From JACDAN01 sp046714355 (lineage in GTDB: Bacteria; Actinomycetota; Thermoleophilia; Gaiellales; Gaiellaceae), in contig JBKKAR010000131.1 of assembly GCA_046714355.1 (NCBI GenBank), positions 1-31,676 on the forward strand: a stretch of 31,676 nt of DNA, written 5' to 3'. This document shows positions 8,457 through 16,711 of this stretch, piece by piece. The position numbers and the translations under genes are program-made. The notes below the pieces were generated by a model. That model did not search any database. It was not told the DNA's origin and worked only from the letters and a program-made list of their open reading frames with translations. The number at the start of each line of letters is the position of its first letter. Within the stretch, counting starts at the first letter, position 1.

Positions 8457-8484
8457 CCCCGAACTTCGCTACACTCCGACCGGA

Positions 8485-8514
8485 GCGCTCGCCCAGGGGA
8501 CTAGAAGCGAGCGC
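8485..8514 (+). promoter_or_regulatory. Hairpin in the leader of the helicase gene
   Basis: GCGCTCGC (8485-8492) and GCGAGCGC (8507-8514) are perfect 8-bp complementary arms around a 14-base loop. They sit in the 89-bp gap before the helicase start at 8546. A TACACT sequence at 8470-8475 just upstream could be a -10 box, which would put the hairpin in the 5' leader. There is no T-run, so it does not look like an intrinsic terminator. Confidence 0.5.
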
Positions 8515-8545
8515 AACTTTCCTTGGAGGTCTTGCGGTACGGACA

Positions 8546-10996
8546 GTGCCGCGCATGGTGCAAGAGGCCGTCGAGCAACCCACTATTCCTACACAGGCGA
8601 CGAATGCCCTCGCTGAGGACGCTCGCCGGGCCGAGGCTTGGGCCGGTGAACCCTTCCTCCACGCCGACGAGGAGCCGGAAACGGTCCTTGCGCCCGGCAC
8701 CGCGAGACGTCGCGCACTGGACGACGCGCTGGCCGAGATCGAGGCCGGCGACAGCCAGCCATCGTCCGAGTGGAAGGTCCGCTACGCGTTGATGCTCGGG
8801 CTCGAGCGTGTGCTCAGCGAGCGCCCGCCGCACCTGAAGTCCGGCACCGAGCTCCGCCGCCACCAGATCGACGCGCTCGCCGGGATGCTCACCGAGCTGA
8901 TCGCGGCGAACCAGAAGGCGGCGGAGCCGAACGGCAATGGCAAGCTCGAGGAGCTGGACGAGCTCGAGGACGAGGAGGACGATTTCGAGGTCGACGCGGA
9001 GGCCGAGGTCGAGCCGCTGCCCCCGATGCCGGAGGAGGACCCCGGCGCTGCCCGCCGCTACCGCTTCCGCCATCCAACGGCCTCAGGCAAGACGATCGCC
9101 GCAGCCGGCTTCGTCGAGGCCGCGAGAACCGAAGGCGTTCTGATCCTCACGCACCGCCGGCTGCTGGTCTCACAGTTCAACAGGGAGCTGACCGACGAGG
9201 GCTACGGCGACCGGCTCAAGCCCGCGGTCGAGAGTGGCATGAAGCCGCCGAGATCGGATCTCATCACCGTCCAGACCTACGCCTGGTTCGCGCGGCACGT
9301 GAAGGATCTCGAGCGCGGCGTCTACCACCTCGTGATCTGCGACGAGGCGCATACCGCGCTCGGCGAGAAGACGAGCGCGGCCATCCGCAGCTTCATCGAA
9401 CCGGTCTACATCGGGATGACGGCCACCGAGCAGCTGATCGCCAAGCAGGTCTCCGACGTCTTCCCGGCCTCGGTCGACGACCTCCCGCTGCAGGACGCCG
9501 CGAGACGTGGGCTGATCGCTCCGCTGCGCTGCCTTCGCGTCCCGCCGGCGGCCGCCATCAACTCGGTTCCCATCGTCGGCGGCGACTTCGAAGAACGCGC
9601 CCTCGCCGAAGTTCTCGACCACCAGGCTCTGAACCAGGCGGCGGCGAGCCTCTACCGCGACCGGTTCGACTCGACACCGGGGATCGTCTATGCGGCAGGC
9701 GTCGAGCACGCCTACAACCTCGCCCGCGAGTTTCGCGCCAACGGGCTCAAGGCGGAGGCCGTCAGTGGCCGCACCCCGCCCGTCAAGCTCGCCGAGATCC
9801 TCGCCGCCTACGAGCGGGGCGAGATCGACATCCTCATCAACGCGATGCTCCTTGCCGAGGGCTGGAACTCCCCGCGCGCAACGGTCTGCATGCACCTCGC
9901 CCCCACCGCCAGCCGTCGTGTCTATCAGCAGCGGATCGGCCGGATCATGCGGATGCACCCGCGCAAGGAGGCGGGGGTCGTCGTCGACTTCACTCCGAAG
10001 GGCGCCACGCACAGCGAGCGCGTCGTCTCTCTCCACAGCCTGCTCGACGCCGACTTCTACCGTGAGGGAGCGCGGGTGACGCCGGCGCCGCGACGGCGGC
10101 CGCAGCGCCGCGCCCGCCGCAAGCTCTCGCCGGCTCCCTGGCTCGTCCCGGTCACGCCGGACGTGAAGCGCCGCCTCTCCGTGATCGCGCGGGAGTGGCA
10201 GCGGGTCGATCCTCGCTACCTCGACGAGGACGAGCAGCGCTTCTGGGCGCAGATCGCCGGGCGCCAGGTGCGATTCGAGGAGCGCGTCGATTTCGTGAAG
10301 AAGCTGACGGACGGGCGGGCAAGCCGCGGCTGTCTGGAGCAGTTCCTCTTCACATGTGCCGCAGAGAACCCGAACCGCAGGCTGCGAATGACGGCACTCG
10401 CCGACCGTGTCTCGATGGGTGTCGACCGCGCAAGTTACGACGACATGGTCACGCTGGTGACGCAGGCGCCGACCTGGGAGAAGGACCGGGCGCAGGGCGT
10501 CCGCGGCCTTCTCCGCGGCCTCGCCGAAGGGAAAGTGGATGCGCCGGAGCAGATCCTCTGGCGCTGGACGTGGAAGCTTGCCCGCGCGACGCGAAAAGTT
10601 CAGGACCGCCGGGCGAGCGCTGATTATCCCGAGGCGAAGCGGCTCCTCGGCGCCCTCGCCAACTCGCGCGGAAACAGGCACGAGGAGAACGCCGTGAAAC
10701 TCGTCAACACCGCGAGCGACCTACCGATCGAGGTCGGCGTAGCGCTGCTCGCCTCCGCGGAGGGCTACACGCCGCGCGCGACGCGGTCGATCGACACGGT
10801 GCGTGAGAGTGTGGGCACCGTCGAGGAGGTCGCCGCTGCGCTGGCAGAGAACCTGCCCCAGCCGAAGCTCCAGGGTCGCTCGCGCCGCCGCCGGCGCCGG
10901 AAGAAGAAGGGCGGCGGCCAGGCGAAGCAGAGCCAGAACGGCGCGCAGCCGGAACAGCCGGCCGAAGCGCCGGCGCCTGCCGCCGAGGCTACCTAG
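8546..10996 (+). CDS. DEAH-type superfamily 2 helicase with acidic insertion and basic tail
   Basis: An 816-residue ATP-dependent helicase or translocase. Motif I is PTASGKT (177-183), motif II is DEAH (266-269), motif III is GMTATE, motif V is LAEGWNSPRA and motif VI is QRIGRIMR (462-469), so both RecA domains are complete. The Gln-containing RRHQIDAL segment (104-111), which normally sits just before motif I, is pushed about 70 residues away by a Glu/Asp-rich insertion (about 128-170). Residues after about 510 form a helical C-terminal region, and the tail carries RSRRRRRRKKKGGG followed by a Gln/Ala/Pro-rich end, probably for RNA or DNA binding. The start is uncertain: GTG at 8546 or ATG at 8555, neither with a well-placed ribosome site. 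The substrate is unknown. Confidence 0.88.
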   Translation: MPRMVQEAVEQPTIPTQATNALAEDARRAEAWAGEPFLHADEEPETVLAPGTARRRALDDALAEIEAGDSQPSSEWKVRYALMLGLERVLSERPPHLKSGTELRRHQIDALAGMLTELIAANQKAAEPNGNGKLEELDELEDEEDDFEVDAEAEVEPLPPMPEEDPGAARRYRFRHPTASGKTIAAAGFVEAARTEGVLILTHRRLLVSQFNRELTDEGYGDRLKPAVESGMKPPRSDLITVQTYAWFARHVKDLERGVYHLVICDEAHTALGEKTSAAIRSFIEPVYIGMTATEQLIAKQVSDVFPASVDDLPLQDAARRGLIAPLRCLRVPPAAAINSVPIVGGDFEERALAEVLDHQALNQAAASLYRDRFDSTPGIVYAAGVEHAYNLAREFRANGLKAEAVSGRTPPVKLAEILAAYERGEIDILINAMLLAEGWNSPRATVCMHLAPTASRRVYQQRIGRIMRMHPRKEAGVVVDFTPKGATHSERVVSLHSLLDADFYREGARVTPAPRRRPQRRARRKLSPAPWLVPVTPDVKRRLSVIAREWQRVDPRYLDEDEQRFWAQIAGRQVRFEERVDFVKKLTDGRASRGCLEQFLFTCAAENPNRRLRMTALADRVSMGVDRASYDDMVTLVTQAPTWEKDRAQGVRGLLRGLAEGKVDAPEQILWRWTWKLARATRKVQDRRASADYPEAKRLLGALANSRGNRHEENAVKLVNTASDLPIEVGVALLASAEGYTPRATRSIDTVRESVGTVEEVAAALAENLPQPKLQGRSRRRRRRKKKGGGQAKQSQNGAQPEQPAEAPAPAAEAT

Positions 10997-10999
10997 CCC

Positions 11000-11884
11000 C
11001 TACTGGCCCGTCGCGGCGTCGGGGCCGTTTTCCCGGTCCCGTTCGCGGAGGAAGCGCGTGAGCTCGGCGGCGAGGGCTTCGCCGGAGGGGATGTCCTCCT
11101 CGTCGAACTCGTCGGCGCGACGCTCGAGATCCTCCACATAGGCCTGCGTGTCGGCGTCGGCGGCGACGGCCTGGCTGACCTGCTCCGCGTAGCCGTCCGC
11201 AGCCTCGCGGAGCTCCTCGACGTCGAGGTCGATGTCGAGAATCGAGCCCAGCCGCTCGCAGAGCGCCAGCGCCGCTCGCGGGCTCGGAGTCAGCGAGACG
11301 TAGTGGGGGACAGCGGCCCAGAGGCTCGCTGACGGCAGCCCGTGCTGCTTGCAGGCGTCGTGGAGCACACCGACGATCCCGGTCGGCCCCTCGTACCGAG
11401 AGGCCTGTAGGCCGAGCCGTTCAACGAGCTCTTCGTCACTGGCGCTGCCCGTTACCGGGCTCGGCCTGGTGTGCGGGATGTCGGCGAGCAGCGATCCGAG
11501 TGTCACCATCAGCTCGACGCCGAGCTCCTCGGCAAAGCCCGCGATGAGCTCCGCGAAAGCGCGCCAGCGCAGGTTCGGCTCGATTCCAAGGAGGAGGACG
11601 ATGTCGCGGTCCAGGCCCTCCACACGGGCGCGGTAGAACACGGTCTCCGGCCAGTCGATCTGCCGGGTCAGGCCGTCGACGAGCTTTACGTGCGGCCTCG
11701 TCGCCTGGAAGTCGAAGAACTCCTCCGGATCGACGTCGGCGATCTGCTCGGCGTCCCAGAGGCGCGCGAGGTAGCCGGCGGCGAGGGAAGCGCCCTGACC
11801 GCCGTCGTTCCAGCCCCGGAACGCTGCGACCAGGACGGGCCGGTTTAGAACCGGCTTGTCCGTTATGCGTAGCTCGTCCGCCAC
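11000..11884 (-). CDS. PAC2-family protein
   Basis: A 294-residue protein of the PAC2 (proteasome assembly chaperone 2, formerly DUF75) family, widespread in actinobacteria. Recognisable blocks are NRPVLVAAFRGWNDGGQGAS near the start, the DPEEFFDFQATRP segment, LLGIEPNLRWRAFAELIAG, the LGSLLADIPHTRPSPVTGSA segment, and GPTGIVGVLHDACKQHGLP. The C-terminal 80 residues are helical and acidic. In actinobacteria with a proteasome a role in its assembly has been suggested, but the function is not established. The GTG at 11884 lies only about 8 bases beyond a TATATG sequence (11892-11897), so the mRNA may be leaderless. Convergent with the helicase gene, 3 bp apart. Confidence 0.85.
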   Translation of the reverse strand: MADELRITDKPVLNRPVLVAAFRGWNDGGQGASLAAGYLARLWDAEQIADVDPEEFFDFQATRPHVKLVDGLTRQIDWPETVFYRARVEGLDRDIVLLLGIEPNLRWRAFAELIAGFAEELGVELMVTLGSLLADIPHTRPSPVTGSASDEELVERLGLQASRYEGPTGIVGVLHDACKQHGLPSASLWAAVPHYVSLTPSPRAALALCERLGSILDIDLDVEELREAADGYAEQVSQAVAADADTQAYVEDLERRADEFDEEDIPSGEALAAELTRFLRERDRENGPDAATGQ

Positions 11885-11929
11885 CGGTTCACCATATACA
11901 CGGCCCCACGGGCATAGCCCGCAGGGCCT

Positions 11930-12838
11930 CTACGGTCGGCGCCGACCAGTCGGCGCCTCGGCAGGTTGTTGCGCGAGCCATGCCGGGGGACGGTAGAGCA
12001 TCGCTGCCAGTGAGACCGTCAGCGCCCAGACGGCAGCGGCGAGGGCGACGTGGACGGCCACGATCCCCCAGGGCAGCTCCAAACGCCACTGAAGCTCCCC
12101 TACGACCATCTGGGCAAGCAACACTGCGAGCAGCACGAGCGCGAACCGGAACAGGCGCGGCGCAAGCGTGCGGCGAGCCACGAGGTATCCGAGGACGAAG
12201 AGGAAGACGCAGCCGAAGACCGCGGTGATGCGGACGTGGACGTAGAGGGCGTCGGGCAGGCTCCAGAGGCGGTGGATGACGTCGGGATCGCCCGAGTGAG
12301 GGCCCGCTCCCGTGACGAGCGTCCCGGTCGAGACGAGCCCGAGGCAGGCGAGGGCCAGCACGACGCCGCCGATCCGCAGCTCGCGCGGGAACGAGAGCGC
12401 CGGCGCGCCGCGCTCGAGCCGGATCGCCTCGATCAGGACGACGATCGCCCCGGCGAGCGCGAGCAGCGCGACGAGGAAATGCACGATCACCATCTCCGGG
12501 GGCAGGTCGTAGCGAATCGTCGCCAGGCCGAGCGGCGCCTCGGCGACGGTGAGGGCGGCGACAGCCAGAGCGGTGAGGCAAACCCACCGCTGGAGACGGC
12601 GAGCCGCGTACGCCGTCAGGACCGAGAAGGCGATCGGGAAGATCCCGAACACACGGTTCCCGAACTCGATGAAGGCATGCGAGTCGTCCGCGGGGAAAAA
12701 AGCTCCCTCTTCGCAGCCCGGCCAGCCTTCGCAGCCGAGACCCGAGCCCGTTAGGCGTACGAGCGAGCCGGTGATGACGATGACGTAGAGAGAGATGACC
12801 GTGGCGGTTGCGAGCCGGCGGAAGCGGGGCGGCCTCAT
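11930..12838 (-). CDS. ctaA: Heme A synthase (CtaA/Cox15)
   Basis: Integral membrane enzyme that oxidises the C8 methyl of heme O to make heme A for cytochrome c oxidase. 302 residues from the ATG at 12838, with eight predicted membrane helices. The first extracytoplasmic loop holds the regulatory cysteine pair in GLGCEGWPGCEEG. Helix 2 has IEFGNRVFG, where Asn replaces the first heme-ligand His of Bacillus CtaA, a form I associate with actinobacterial members. Further candidate heme ligands are His in VIVHFLVALL, His in VIHRLWSLP, and His in VAVHVALAA. Its ATG overlaps the TGA of the upstream iminopeptidase gene. No ctaB or cytochrome oxidase gene is in the window. Confidence 0.88.
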   Translation of the reverse strand: MRPPRFRRLATATVISLYVIVITGSLVRLTGSGLGCEGWPGCEEGAFFPADDSHAFIEFGNRVFGIFPIAFSVLTAYAARRLQRWVCLTALAVAALTVAEAPLGLATIRYDLPPEMVIVHFLVALLALAGAIVVLIEAIRLERGAPALSFPRELRIGGVVLALACLGLVSTGTLVTGAGPHSGDPDVIHRLWSLPDALYVHVRITAVFGCVFLFVLGYLVARRTLAPRLFRFALVLLAVLLAQMVVGELQWRLELPWGIVAVHVALAAAVWALTVSLAAMLYRPPAWLAQQPAEAPTGRRRP

Positions 12839-13713
12839 GCCGCCTCCACCCGCTCGAGGAAGTCCGTGAGCACCGCGCGGAAACGCTCTGGCTCCTCGAC
12901 GTAAGCCGAGTGCGAGCTCTCCTCGAAGAGGACCCGTTCGGCACCCGGGATGCCGCGCTGCGCCTCCTCCGCGAGCACCGGGGTGCACTCGTCGTACCGG
13001 CCGAAGGTGACCAGAGTCGGAACGTCGATCTCCCGTAGCCGGTGGCGGACGTCCCAGTCGTGGAGTTTCCCGTTTGGGTTCCACTCGCTGACGCCCCAGA
13101 GCGACTCGTACACCTGCTTCCCTCTCTCGGCACGTCCGCGCTGGACGAAGTCGGGCGGCGAATCGAGCCGCAGGATGTGCCGCCGCCAGAACACGTTTTC
13201 CGCGGCTTCGTAATCCGCATGGTCGGTCGTGCCGGCCGCCTCGTGCTCGGCGAGCGTGCGCCGGACGTTCTCCGGAAGCTCGTCGCGCAGACGCGCGGCC
13301 TCCGCGGACCACGTCTCGGTCGCGGTCGGCGGCGAGTTCAGCACGAGGCTCATGAGGCGGGGCGGCTGGGTCAGGGCGTACTCGAGCGCGAGCATCGATC
13401 CCCACGAGCTTCCGAGGAGGTGGATCCGCTCGAGGCCCAGGGCTTCGCGGAGCGTCCGCAGCTCGTCCAGGAAGAGCTCCACCGTCCAGAGGGACGGATC
13501 GTCCGGCCGGTCGGAGCCCCCGCAGCCGAGCTGGTCGTAGAGGATGACGCGGCGGCCCTGCGCGGCTAGTTCCTCCAACGGCTTGAAGTAATGGTGAGTC
13601 GAGCCGGGACCGCCGTGGAGGCAGACGAGCGGGTATTTCTCGCCCTCAGGCCCGACGTCGCGATACCACGTGTGGAAGCCGCGGAACGGGATACGACCCT
13701 CGATGGCCCTCAC
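12835..13713 (-). CDS. pip: Proline iminopeptidase-like alpha/beta hydrolase
   Basis: A 292-residue cytosolic peptidase of family S33 that removes N-terminal proline. The oxyanion motif HGGPG is at 33-37, the nucleophile elbow GSSWG at 101-105 (Ser103), the acid Asp241 in GRYDECTP and His268 in ESSHSAYVEEP. The helical cap domain spans about 125-215. The length and HGGPG/GxSWG pair are typical of Pip, though related amidases and epoxide hydrolases share parts of this. ATGA overlaps join it to both neighbours (aPGAM upstream, heme A synthase downstream), so these three are very likely translated from one mRNA despite unrelated functions. Confidence 0.87.
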   Translation of the reverse strand: MRAIEGRIPFRGFHTWYRDVGPEGEKYPLVCLHGGPGSTHHYFKPLEELAAQGRRVILYDQLGCGGSDRPDDPSLWTVELFLDELRTLREALGLERIHLLGSSWGSMLALEYALTQPPRLMSLVLNSPPTATETWSAEAARLRDELPENVRRTLAEHEAAGTTDHADYEAAENVFWRRHILRLDSPPDFVQRGRAERGKQVYESLWGVSEWNPNGKLHDWDVRHRLREIDVPTLVTFGRYDECTPVLAEEAQRGIPGAERVLFEESSHSAYVEEPERFRAVLTDFLERVEAA

Positions 13714-14957
13714 GGACGCAGCGGTTCCAGGATCGACGGGTAGCCGTCCGCGGCGGGGTAGGGCGTGGGTCGGGAGCCGAGGAAGAGCGGCCGGTCGGCG
13801 GCGTTCAGGAGCACGGGCATCAGGTCGGGCCCGCGCAGGTGGCCCAGGATGCCGGAAGCGCAGTCCAGCTCGCCGAACGAGGTGACGGTGTCGGCGCGAA
13901 CGCCCGGTCCGGCCACGAGCAGGGGGACGGGATCGCCGGAGTGGATCACCTCTGGGTAGGCGGGCGTCGCATGGTCGCCCGTGACGCAGACGATCGCCCG
14001 GTCTGTCGGCAGGTCGGTCAACGCGGCGTCCAGCGCCTCGATCGTCCGCTGCTTGATCGCGGGATCCTTCGTGTGGCCGGCCTCGTCCGCGGCCTTGAGA
14101 TGCGAGAAGACAAAGGTGTCGCCGGCCTCCAGTCGTTCGCCCACCAGCTCGAGCCGGCGGAGGAGGTCGGACGCCGGATCATCCGTCTCCTCTGCCTCGA
14201 CAGGCTCGAGCCCGACGGCGGCCGCAAGGCCGTGCATGAAGCGCGACGTTGCGATGAACGACCCGGCCAGTCCGTGCCGCTCCGGAAAGGTCGGAGCCGG
14301 GCGCGGCCTGCCCCACCACTTGAGCGTGATCACGTTGAAACGCTCGCCGCGGAGCCGCTGGATGACGAAGCGGCTCCAGCCCTCCACGGCCCGCGCGGTT
14401 CGCTCGGCCTCGGGAACCAGCGGCTGCGGCCGGAGAACTGGATGGCGGTCTCGAAAAAACGCGTCGGTGTCTGTGATCCGGTCGTCGGCTCCGCTGGAGA
14501 TCCGGAGAATCGCTTCTCCCCGCCCGAGGTGTGCCAGGCGGAAGTGGAATCGGTCGATCTCGACGTCGGCGAAGCGCTCGACGAGCGCGCGCGCATCGTC
14601 CTCGTCCTCTCGGCGGGGACGACCGGTCAGCCAGAGCTCTCCGTTTCGCTCCTCCGTGGGACGGAGCGCCGCGAAGGCGAAGACGTCGGTCGGATCAACT
14701 TCCTGTCCGGCGCCGAGCGCCTCGAGTACCGCCCGGCCCGGGAACTCGTCCTCCCCGTAGCCGAACATCGACCAGTGCGCGACCTCGCTCGACGGCGCGC
14801 GCCCGGGGCCGACCGCGTAGAGCACGCCGCAGGAGCCTCGGGCGGCGAGCGCGTCCAGGTTCGGCGTCAGCGCAGCCTCGTTCGCGGTGCGCCCACCGAG
14901 GCTCTCCTGCGCGCGGTCACCCAGCCCGTCCAGCAGGACGACGACGATCGGATACAC
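13710..14957 (-). CDS. apgM: 2,3-bisphosphoglycerate-independent phosphoglycerate mutase, archaeal type
   Basis: Interconverts 3- and 2-phosphoglycerate in glycolysis. 415 residues, alkaline-phosphatase superfamily, matching aPGAM (about 400) and shorter than GpmI (about 510). Visible metal and phosphate sites: Asp10 in VVLLDGLGDR, the phosphoserine region APSSEVAHWSMFGY (Ser56/Ser57), HLKAADEAGHTKDP, and VTGDHATP followed by VIHSGDPVPLLVAGPG. The insertion domain between about 90 and 200 is present. It begins with ATG at 14957 and overlaps pip by 4 bp. It lies 74 bp downstream of nadM, with a long imperfect hairpin in the gap. Confidence 0.88.
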   Translation of the reverse strand: MYPIVVVLLDGLGDRAQESLGGRTANEAALTPNLDALAARGSCGVLYAVGPGRAPSSEVAHWSMFGYGEDEFPGRAVLEALGAGQEVDPTDVFAFAALRPTEERNGELWLTGRPRREDEDDARALVERFADVEIDRFHFRLAHLGRGEAILRISSGADDRITDTDAFFRDRHPVLRPQPLVPEAERTARAVEGWSRFVIQRLRGERFNVITLKWWGRPRPAPTFPERHGLAGSFIATSRFMHGLAAAVGLEPVEAEETDDPASDLLRRLELVGERLEAGDTFVFSHLKAADEAGHTKDPAIKQRTIEALDAALTDLPTDRAIVCVTGDHATPAYPEVIHSGDPVPLLVAGPGVRADTVTSFGELDCASGILGHLRGPDLMPVLLNAADRPLFLGSRPTPYPAADGYPSILEPLRP

Positions 14958-14972
14958 GTGGCGGAGGCTAGT

Positions 14973-15029
14973 GCCTCTTCAGGTAATGCTGCCCCGCCTC
15001 CGGCGATGGCCTGTATTGCCTGGAGAGGC
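14973..15029. repeat. Long hairpin-forming inverted repeat between nadM and apgM
   Basis: Fifteen bases at 14973-14987 pair with 15015-15029. Read as plus-strand RNA all 15 positions pair, two of them as G-U; read as minus-strand RNA those same two positions become A-C mismatches. The loop is 27 bases. It fills nearly the whole 74-bp gap between the nadM stop and the apgM start. No T-run follows on either strand, so it is not a standard intrinsic terminator. Confidence 0.55.
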
Positions 15030-15031
15030 GC

Positions 15032-15559
15032 TTAAACGGCTACCTGGTCCAGCGACCGGATGACCCGCGCGACGCCAGGCGGGACGAGCGACTCCCAATC
15101 GCCGCCGGAGCGAAGAGCCTCGCGGACCTCGGCGCCCGAGATCTCCTTCTCGGCGCCCTCGTCCAGCACGACGACTTCGTACCCTGCGTCGCGCATCCGG
15201 TCGAGCTTCGTCCCGCCCCAGTCCGAGAACAGACGGATGAACTGCGTGACGCCGTCAGGGACATAGGCCGGCCAGAGCTCCGGCTCGTTGACGGGAAACG
15301 GGATCACGTGAAGCTGCGCGAGGTTGAGCCCGAGGCCTCCGGCGGCCGCCTTCACCATCAGCAACCGCTCGGCGTACGACCAGGGGTTCGACTCCGGCAG
15401 ATGCCGGAGCGGGTCGCTCGGCTCGGAACGGATCCGCAGCGGGTCGGGATTCGTGATCCCGACGAAGACCTCATCGGAGCGCTCGGCTGCTCCCCGCAGG
15501 TATTCGAGGTGTCCCAGATGAAAAGGCTGGAACCGCCCGTGGACCATTCCACGGGTCAT
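15032..15559 (-). CDS. nadM: Nicotinamide-nucleotide adenylyltransferase (NadM type)
   Basis: Joins NMN (or NaMN) with ATP to make NAD (or NaAD). 175 residues from the ATG at 15559, the normal length for the compact archaeal NadM type. The nucleotidyltransferase signature GRFQPFHLGH is at residues 8-17, and the second ATP-binding motif EISGAEVREALRSG contains ISGAEVR at 140-146. The longer ORF in this frame lies under selD and is not credible; a second in-frame ATG at 15547 is possible. The start overlaps the selD TGA by 4 bp. A glutamine-dependent NAD synthetase lies at 29789-31501, so the window carries two NAD biosynthesis steps. Confidence 0.88.
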   Translation of the reverse strand: MTRGMVHGRFQPFHLGHLEYLRGAAERSDEVFVGITNPDPLRIRSEPSDPLRHLPESNPWSYAERLLMVKAAAGGLGLNLAQLHVIPFPVNEPELWPAYVPDGVTQFIRLFSDWGGTKLDRMRDAGYEVVVLDEGAEKEISGAEVREALRSGGDWESLVPPGVARVIRSLDQVAV

Positions 15560-16587
15560 TCCACGACGACCCCGGAGCCCTCCTCGACTCGGCCGACCCG
15601 CCGGAGGAACAACCGCTTCGCCTGGAACTCTGCCTCCAGCACGGCGCCGCGCTCGGCGGGGATCGACACGAGCAGGCCGCCGGCAGTTTGCGGGTCGAAA
15701 CCGAGCGCCACGAGTGCCTCGGACGCTTTGCCGAGATCCAGGTGTGGTCCCGCGAAGTCCCGATTGCGCGGATCGCCGCTCGTCCGGACCCCCGAGCGCG
15801 CGAGGTCGAGTGCCCCGTCGATCGCCGGGAACCGCTCGGACTCGAGGCGAATGCGAACGCCGCTCCGCTTGGCGACCTCGTGCGCATGTCCGAAGAGGCC
15901 AAAGCCGGTGACGTCGGTGACCGCATGCGGCTCCAGCGGTCGGAGCACGGACGCGGCCTCCATGTTGAGCGTCCGCATCCACCGGACCGCACGCTCGAGC
16001 TGCTGTGTTCCGGCGACGCCCCGTTTGTACCCCGTCATGACCAGACCGGTACCGAGTGGCTTCGTGAGAAAGATCGAGTCACCGGGCCGAGCCCCGTTCT
16101 TCGGCCAGATGCCGTCGGGGTGCACGGTCCCGACGACTGCGAGGCCGTACTTCGGCTCATCGTCGCGGATCGTGTGACCGCCCGCCAGGATTCCGCCCGC
16201 GGCGCGCACCTGCTCGTCGGCAGCCGCGAAGATCGCGGCGAGCATCTCGGTCGGCAGCGACTCGGGGAAGGCTGCGATGGAGAGCGCCAGCAGCGGTGTC
16301 CCGCCCATCGCGAAGACGTCGTTGAGCGCGTTCGTCGCGGCGATCGCGCCATAGTCCGCCGGGTCGTCCACTACAGGTGGAAAGAAGTCGAGCGTGAAGA
16401 TCAGCGCCCGGTCGTCATCCAACCGGTAAACCGCGGCGTCGTCCGCCGGAGCCAGCCCAACGAGCAGGTTCTCGGACTCGACCGGAACGAACCCGCGCAG
16501 CAGCTCCTCGAGCCGGGCAGCCGAATACTTCGCCGCGCAGCCGCCGCACGAAGCGAGGTCGGTGAGCCTGATCTGTGTCGTCTCCAA
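15556..16587 (-). CDS. selD: Selenide, water dikinase (selenophosphate synthetase)
   Basis: Makes selenophosphate, the selenium donor for selenocysteine or 2-selenouridine tRNA, from selenide and ATP. A TTG at 16587 is chosen as start: it has a GAGG ribosome site 9 bases upstream and places the catalytic pair as Cys17 and Lys20, the numbering of E. coli SelD. The protein is then 343 residues. The motif reads LASCGGCAAK, with Cys (TGC), not selenocysteine. Further ATP-binding blocks are APADDAAVYRLDDD, LDFFPPVVDDPADYG, ATNALNDVFAMGG, GGHTIRDDEPKYGLAVVG, HAVTDVTGFGLFGHAHE and QTAGGLLVSIP. An in-frame ATG at 16659 would add 24 residues. No selA, selB or selU is in the window. Confidence 0.92.
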   Translation of the reverse strand: METTQIRLTDLASCGGCAAKYSAARLEELLRGFVPVESENLLVGLAPADDAAVYRLDDDRALIFTLDFFPPVVDDPADYGAIAATNALNDVFAMGGTPLLALSIAAFPESLPTEMLAAIFAAADEQVRAAGGILAGGHTIRDDEPKYGLAVVGTVHPDGIWPKNGARPGDSIFLTKPLGTGLVMTGYKRGVAGTQQLERAVRWMRTLNMEAASVLRPLEPHAVTDVTGFGLFGHAHEVAKRSGVRIRLESERFPAIDGALDLARSGVRTSGDPRNRDFAGPHLDLGKASEALVALGFDPQTAGGLLVSIPAERGAVLEAEFQAKRLFLRRVGRVEEGSGVVVE

Positions 16588-16612
16588 GGAAATCGGCCTC
16601 CGTGAGCGCTGA

Positions 16613-16641
16613 ATGGTGCCGAGCCTGCTTCCTGCGGTCAA
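16613..16641 (-). promoter_or_regulatory. Weak candidate promoter for selD
   Basis: On the minus strand TTGACC (16641-16636) and CACCAT (16618-16613) are 17 bases apart. The -35 match is good, the -10 match poor. Transcription from here would begin about 16606 and give a short leader with the GAGG ribosome site. It lies beyond the terminator hairpin, as expected if selD has its own promoter. Confidence 0.3.
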
Positions 16642-16660
16642 ACGCCAACCCGTCGACACC

Positions 16661-16677
16661 TATTCCGCCACGGAATA
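16661..16677. repeat. Small perfect hairpin next to the aarF terminator
   Basis: TATTCCG (16661-16667) and CGGAATA (16671-16677) are perfect 7-bp arms with a CCA loop. On the minus strand it directly follows the T-run of the terminator at 16682-16703. It could be an accessory transcription-stop element or an operator for selD. Confidence 0.45.
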
Positions 16678-16703
16678 AAAAGGCGGCGGCCGAAGCCGCC
16701 GCC
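16677..16703 (-). terminator. Intrinsic terminator downstream of the AarF-like gene
   Basis: GGCGGCGGC and GCCGCCGCC form a perfect 9-bp G+C-only stem at 16682-16703 with a four-base TTCG loop when read on the minus strand. A run of five T (complement of 16677-16681) follows. It ends transcription coming from the kinase-like gene before selD. Confidence 0.85.
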
Positions 16704-16711
16704 CTATCAGG

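Noticed and set aside
11930..13405. 491-residue minus-strand reading covering heme A synthase
   Set aside because: Residues before the ATG at 12838 are an out-of-frame shadow of the iminopeptidase gene; the CtaA fold begins at MRPPRFRRLATAT.
16587..16680. Possible selenocysteine tRNA beside selD, prompted by a CCGCCA end and a GTCAAA loop
   Set aside because: No 8-bp acceptor stem, no TTCGA T-loop with paired stem and no long variable arm can be folded; the distance from the supposed anticodon to the 3' end is too short.
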